Below, in pieces: positions 12,611 to 15,288 of a stretch of DNA of 15,288 nt. Every line of letters begins with the position of its first letter. Position 1 is the stretch's first letter. The position numbers were made by a program, and so were the translations under genes. Source of the stretch: CSSED10-109M sp964349455. Lineage in GTDB: Bacteria > Bacillota_I > Bacilli_A > RF39 > UBA660. The DNA is taken from NCBI GenBank assembly GCA_964349455.1, contig CAYGGG010000019.1, positions 1-15,288 on the forward strand, written 5' to 3'. Below the pieces are notes generated by a model, which worked only from the letters and a program-made list of their open reading frames with translations, searched no databases and had not been told where the DNA came from.

Positions 12611-13789
12611 ATGAAAAAAAATAAATCTAATCGATTAATCAATATCATAAAATCACTAGACAGACCTTTATTGTTTGCTTTTTTGTTTATGCTTATTTTT
12701 GGGATGCTGAATATTGTAACTGCTTCAAGTAGAGAAGCAGCTACTTGGCAATATGGAATATATCATTATTTTGGTCAGCATTTAAAAATGATATCTTTAG
12801 GATTAGTTGCTTTCTTTATCGCTTTAAAAATGCCAACTAGCAAGTATAATCGTCTTGCAACCATTGGTTGGATTATTATTCTTGGTTTAATTATATATAC
12901 AATTTTCTATGGTGAAAGTCATCGTGGCTCAAATCGCTGGATTAATATTGAGGGTTTTCGCTTCCAGCCAGGTGAATTTGCTAAGCCTTTGGTGATTGTT
13001 ATCACGGCTGTTTTATTTGAAAGATATCAAAAATTAATGATTAAAAGGCCGAAAGAAGCTGAAAGTTTAATGCGGTTGATTTTTGTTTTTGGACTAGGAT
13101 TAGCCGTCGCCGTCTTTTTTCAAAAGGATTTAGGAAATGCCTTTATCATTGGTACTATCTTTTTATCGCTTTTTATTTTAGGTCCACTTTCAGCTAAGGG
13201 TAAGATGCTGTATTTAGGCTTAGTTGGTTTAGTTTTATTAATAATAAGTACCATTCTATTTTGGGGTGGTGGCGGTATTTTAGAGCAATATCAGATTAAT
13301 CGCTTTGATTTTTTAGATCCTTGTTCAAAATATGAACGAAGAGGATATCAAATTTGTAATGGGTACATTGCAATTAATGAGGGTGGTTTGTTTGGTGTTG
13401 GGATTGGTAATAGTCGACAAAAATATTCATATATTGATGAACCTCATACTGATATGGTTTTCTCGATTATCGTTGAAGAATATGGTGTAATTATTGCTGG
13501 GGGATTATTGCTTGTCTATACAGCAATTATGATTAGATTCTTGGCAATAGCTAAAAATGCTAAAAAAACTCGGTTAAGGTATATTGCTTTTGGCATTTTT
13601 GTATATACTTTTTTGCAAATTTTAATAAATTTAGGTGGTTTATTTGGTTTAATTCCATTTACCGGTGTGATTCTGCCATTTCTAAGTTATGGTGGATCAT
13701 TTACGATTGCTTATTTAGCAACTTTTGGAATTGCCTTTCGGCTTTGCTATGAAAATAGACAAGAAAAAATAAAACTAAAAAAGGCTTAA
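12611..13789 (+). CDS. ftsW: SEDS-family peptidoglycan glycosyltransferase, FtsW type
   Basis: A 392-residue polytopic membrane protein (about ten helices) of the SEDS family, which polymerises lipid II into glycan strands with a partner class B penicillin-binding protein. Visible: GSNRWINI at 106-113, FQPGEFAK at 118-125 (usually PSEF), QKDLGNA near 171-177, GYQICNGYIAINEGGLFG near 245-262, VGIGNSRQKYSYIDEPHTDMVF with the conserved D281, EE at 289-290, and TGVILPFLSYGGS near the C-terminus. The GxGNSRQKY-Y stretch favours FtsW (division) over RodA (elongation), but no ftsZ, pbp or mre gene lies nearby to confirm. Start ATG 12611 is preferred over TTG 12608 because it sits seven bases from the GAGG core. 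Its presence shows the cell makes peptidoglycan, unlike true mollicutes. Confidence 0.85.
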   Translation: MKKNKSNRLINIIKSLDRPLLFAFLFMLIFGMLNIVTASSREAATWQYGIYHYFGQHLKMISLGLVAFFIALKMPTSKYNRLATIGWIIILGLIIYTIFYGESHRGSNRWINIEGFRFQPGEFAKPLVIVITAVLFERYQKLMIKRPKEAESLMRLIFVFGLGLAVAVFFQKDLGNAFIIGTIFLSLFILGPLSAKGKMLYLGLVGLVLLIISTILFWGGGGILEQYQINRFDFLDPCSKYERRGYQICNGYIAINEGGLFGVGIGNSRQKYSYIDEPHTDMVFSIIVEEYGVIIAGGLLLVYTAIMIRFLAIAKNAKKTRLRYIAFGIFVYTFLQILINLGGLFGLIPFTGVILPFLSYGGSFTIAYLATFGIAFRLCYENRQEKIKLKKA

Positions 13790-13834
13790 AGGAAAAAAAG
13801 AAAAAACAAGATATATATTCGTAGGAGGTGTTAA

Positions 13835-14443
13835 ATGTCTTACGAATTTTTTATTATAAATATAAAAAAATATTATAAAATAATTATTATTGTTTTAATT
13901 GCTTTTTTCATTTTAATGACCAGCTTGAAGGGCAAAGTGTATGAAGAGGAGGTAGATGAAATAATTCTACCCACTTATCAAAAAAAAGAAGAAGTGATTG
14001 AAGATGAATGTATAATTGAACGGTATTTTGTCGATATAAAAGGAGCTGTTTATTTTCCTGGCGTTTATCAAGTAAATGAGCATGAACGGGTGATTGATGT
14101 TATTCAATTAGCCGGTGGTTTAACTAAAGAAGCAGATACTATGTCAGTTAATTTAAGTTTAAAAATTCGTGATCAAATGGTTATTGTCATTCCCAAAGAA
14201 AGTGATGAAAAAATTGAATATAATTTTGACTTTGAAGAAGAAGTGATCGAAGATAATTTAATTAGCATTAAAAATGCGAGTGTTCAAGAATTAATGACGC
14301 TACCAGGAATCGGCGAGTCAAAAGCAAATGAAATAATAAGATACCGCGAAGAAAATGGATTTGAAAAGATTGAGGACTTATTAGAGGTAAGTGGAATTGG
14401 TCAAGCAACATTTGATAAAATTAAAGATTTGGTTAAACTTTAG
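13835..14443 (+). CDS. comEA: ComEA-type DNA receptor (SLBB + helix-hairpin-helix)
   Basis: A 202-residue membrane-anchored protein that binds double-stranded DNA outside the cell for uptake. The order is a single membrane helix (about 13-31), an acidic linker, an SLBB domain (about 64-120: VDIKGAVYFPGVYQV and VIDVIQLAGGLTKEAD), a second acidic linker, and two helix-hairpin-helix motifs (about 143-202), with LPGIGESKA at 156-164 and VSGIGQATF at 185-193. This is the usual ComEA layout in Bacillota, and the length is normal. The start at 13835 follows TAGGAGGTG. The end overlaps the comEC start by about 47 bases, so the receptor and the DNA channel are translated together. It lies 45 bases after ftsW with no terminator between them, so it could be co-transcribed with ftsW. 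Confidence 0.93.
   Translation: MSYEFFIINIKKYYKIIIIVLIAFFILMTSLKGKVYEEEVDEIILPTYQKKEEVIEDECIIERYFVDIKGAVYFPGVYQVNEHERVIDVIQLAGGLTKEADTMSVNLSLKIRDQMVIVIPKESDEKIEYNFDFEEEVIEDNLISIKNASVQELMTLPGIGESKANEIIRYREENGFEKIEDLLEVSGIGQATFDKIKDLVKL
14383..14399 (+). promoter_or_regulatory. Shine-Dalgarno site and TTG start for comEC, inside comEA
   Basis: AGAGGT (14383-14388) precedes TTG 14397, with nine bases between the last G of AGAGG and the start. The frame then leads straight into the N-terminal membrane helix of ComEC. TTG 14412 is a second candidate with no site at working distance. Confidence 0.55.
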
Positions 14444-15288
14444 TTTTATCTTTTTTTTTCTTATATATTTTATTTTTATAATATCTAATAATCATTACAA
14501 AACTAAATATAATTTTTATACAACTGAGGTAAATGGTCAAATCATTGATATTAAAGAAAAGGAAAATTATCATCAATTAATCATCAAAACCCCTGAGAAA
14601 CTGATTTTAAGAGACTTTAATCAAAAAGACGGCTTCCAATTAGGAGATTATGTTAAATGCCAAGGAGTGATCACTAAACCTAGTTCAGCATTTGTTTTTA
14701 ATTTGTTTGATTATCAAAAATATTTACTAAGCAAAAAAATTTACTGGATTTTTGAATGTGAAGAAATAGATTTAATTAAAAAAAATGATAATATATTTTT
14801 TTCGCTAAAACAAAAAATAATTAATCGAATCAACCAATTAACATATTCAAAAGAGTATGTTAGTAATTTTATTTTAAGCAAAAGCAATATTGAAAAAGAA
14901 TCGCTAGAGTCATATAAAATTAACGGGACTTTTCATCTTTTAGCAATTTCGGGCGCTCATATTGCCTTTTTAGTTTTAATTTTAAAAAAAATAAATATAA
15001 ATGACAAAATAATTATCTTAATCTTATTTTGTTATTTATTTATTTCTTCATTTGCAACTTCGTTATTAAGAGCCGTAATTTTTTTTGCACTTCTTTATAT
15101 TAATAAAAAGTATCAATTAAAACAAACTTCTCAAAAAATATTAATTTATTTATTCATATTGTTTCTATTTTTAAACCCATATTATATATATGATATTGGT
15201 TTTCTATTTAGTTTTATAATTAGCTTTTTCTTAGTAACATTTAGTTATTTGCTAAATAAAAAAAATTATCTATACCAATTATTAATGG
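14397..15288 (+). CDS. comEC: ComEC-type DNA uptake channel, N-terminal part (3' end outside window)
   Basis: The first 297 codons of a ComEC/Rec2 membrane channel that passes single-stranded DNA into the cell; the frame is open to the window edge. It shows a hydrophobic N-terminal helix (about 14-29), an extracytoplasmic OB-fold-like domain (about 40-125) including AFVFNLFDYQKYLLSKKIYW (98-117), then the Competence domain with the signature HLLAISGAHIAF (180-191) and LLRAVIFFALLY (residues 222-233), followed by membrane helices. No ATG, GTG or TTG lies between the comEA stop and the first domain in this frame, so the start must be inside comEA; TTG 14397 fits best. No stop or frameshift is seen in the available part. 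Confidence 0.9.
   Translation, partial: MVKQHLIKLKIWLNFSFIFFFLIYFIFIISNNHYKTKYNFYTTEVNGQIIDIKEKENYHQLIIKTPEKLILRDFNQKDGFQLGDYVKCQGVITKPSSAFVFNLFDYQKYLLSKKIYWIFECEEIDLIKKNDNIFFSLKQKIINRINQLTYSKEYVSNFILSKSNIEKESLESYKINGTFHLLAISGAHIAFLVLILKKININDKIIILILFCYLFISSFATSLLRAVIFFALLYINKKYQLKQTSQKILIYLFILFLFLNPYYIYDIGFLFSFIISFFLVTFSYLLNKKNYLYQLLM

Noticed and set aside
12529..12648. N-terminal extension of peptide deformylase to 12648
   Set aside because: The extension covers the def and ftsW promoters, is low-complexity, and the ATG at 12528 has a good ribosome site and the normal family N-terminus.
1..15288. CRISPR array, insertion sequence or prophage
   Set aside because: No spaced direct repeats, transposase, integrase or phage structural motifs were seen anywhere in the window.

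Overview
The window is a stretch of a very AT-rich bacterial chromosome that uses the standard bacterial code. TGA acts as a stop (for example at 240, 1600 and 11168) and tryptophan is read from TGG. The strong Shine-Dalgarno sites, the Firmicutes-type protein families (TagO-like transferase, type 2 peptide deformylase, ComEA/ComEC, VanZ-like, FtsW) and the composition point to a low-GC Bacillota, probably a Bacilli-side lineage near the Mollicutes/Erysipelotrichia that keeps cell-wall genes. The species cannot be named from the sequence.

Layout. Positions 1-5539 are the end of a cell-surface polysaccharide operon, all on the + strand with short gaps or overlaps: a truncated gene end, a TupA-like ATP-grasp protein, a split Alg14/Alg13-type glycosyltransferase pair, UDP-glucose dehydrogenase (ugd), a TagO/WecA-type polyprenyl-phosphate sugar-1-phosphate transferase, a sugar-nucleotide pyrophosphorylase and a VanZ-like membrane protein. 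Positions 5547-6096 hold no protein gene. They carry a large, more GC-rich, structured RNA closed by a 10-bp terminal helix and driven by a near-consensus promoter inside the end of the VanZ-like gene. The next gene (6114-6644) looks like OapA, the membrane protein partner of OLE RNA, so I read this as an OLE RNA-oapA locus in an unusual genomic setting. It is followed by rubrerythrin, an elongator tRNA-Met and a membrane-anchored beta-propeller protein.

Positions 9244-10233 (minus) encode an asparagine-rich HExxH metalloprotease-like protein whose best-supported start is a rare ATT codon. Positions 10335-11962 are a two-gene operon of a DUF368/PopT-type polyprenyl-phosphate transporter and UppP, which together recycle undecaprenyl phosphate. 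Peptide deformylase (minus) converges on uppP, and ftsW diverges from def. The window ends with comEA and the 5' part of comEC, which starts at a TTG and runs off the right edge.

How they fit: the sugar operon, PopT/UppP and FtsW all consume or recycle the same undecaprenyl-phosphate carrier, so the window is dominated by envelope biogenesis. A notable shared trait is that all eight promoters I can propose carry an extended TGn -10 element, often with a poor -35 box.
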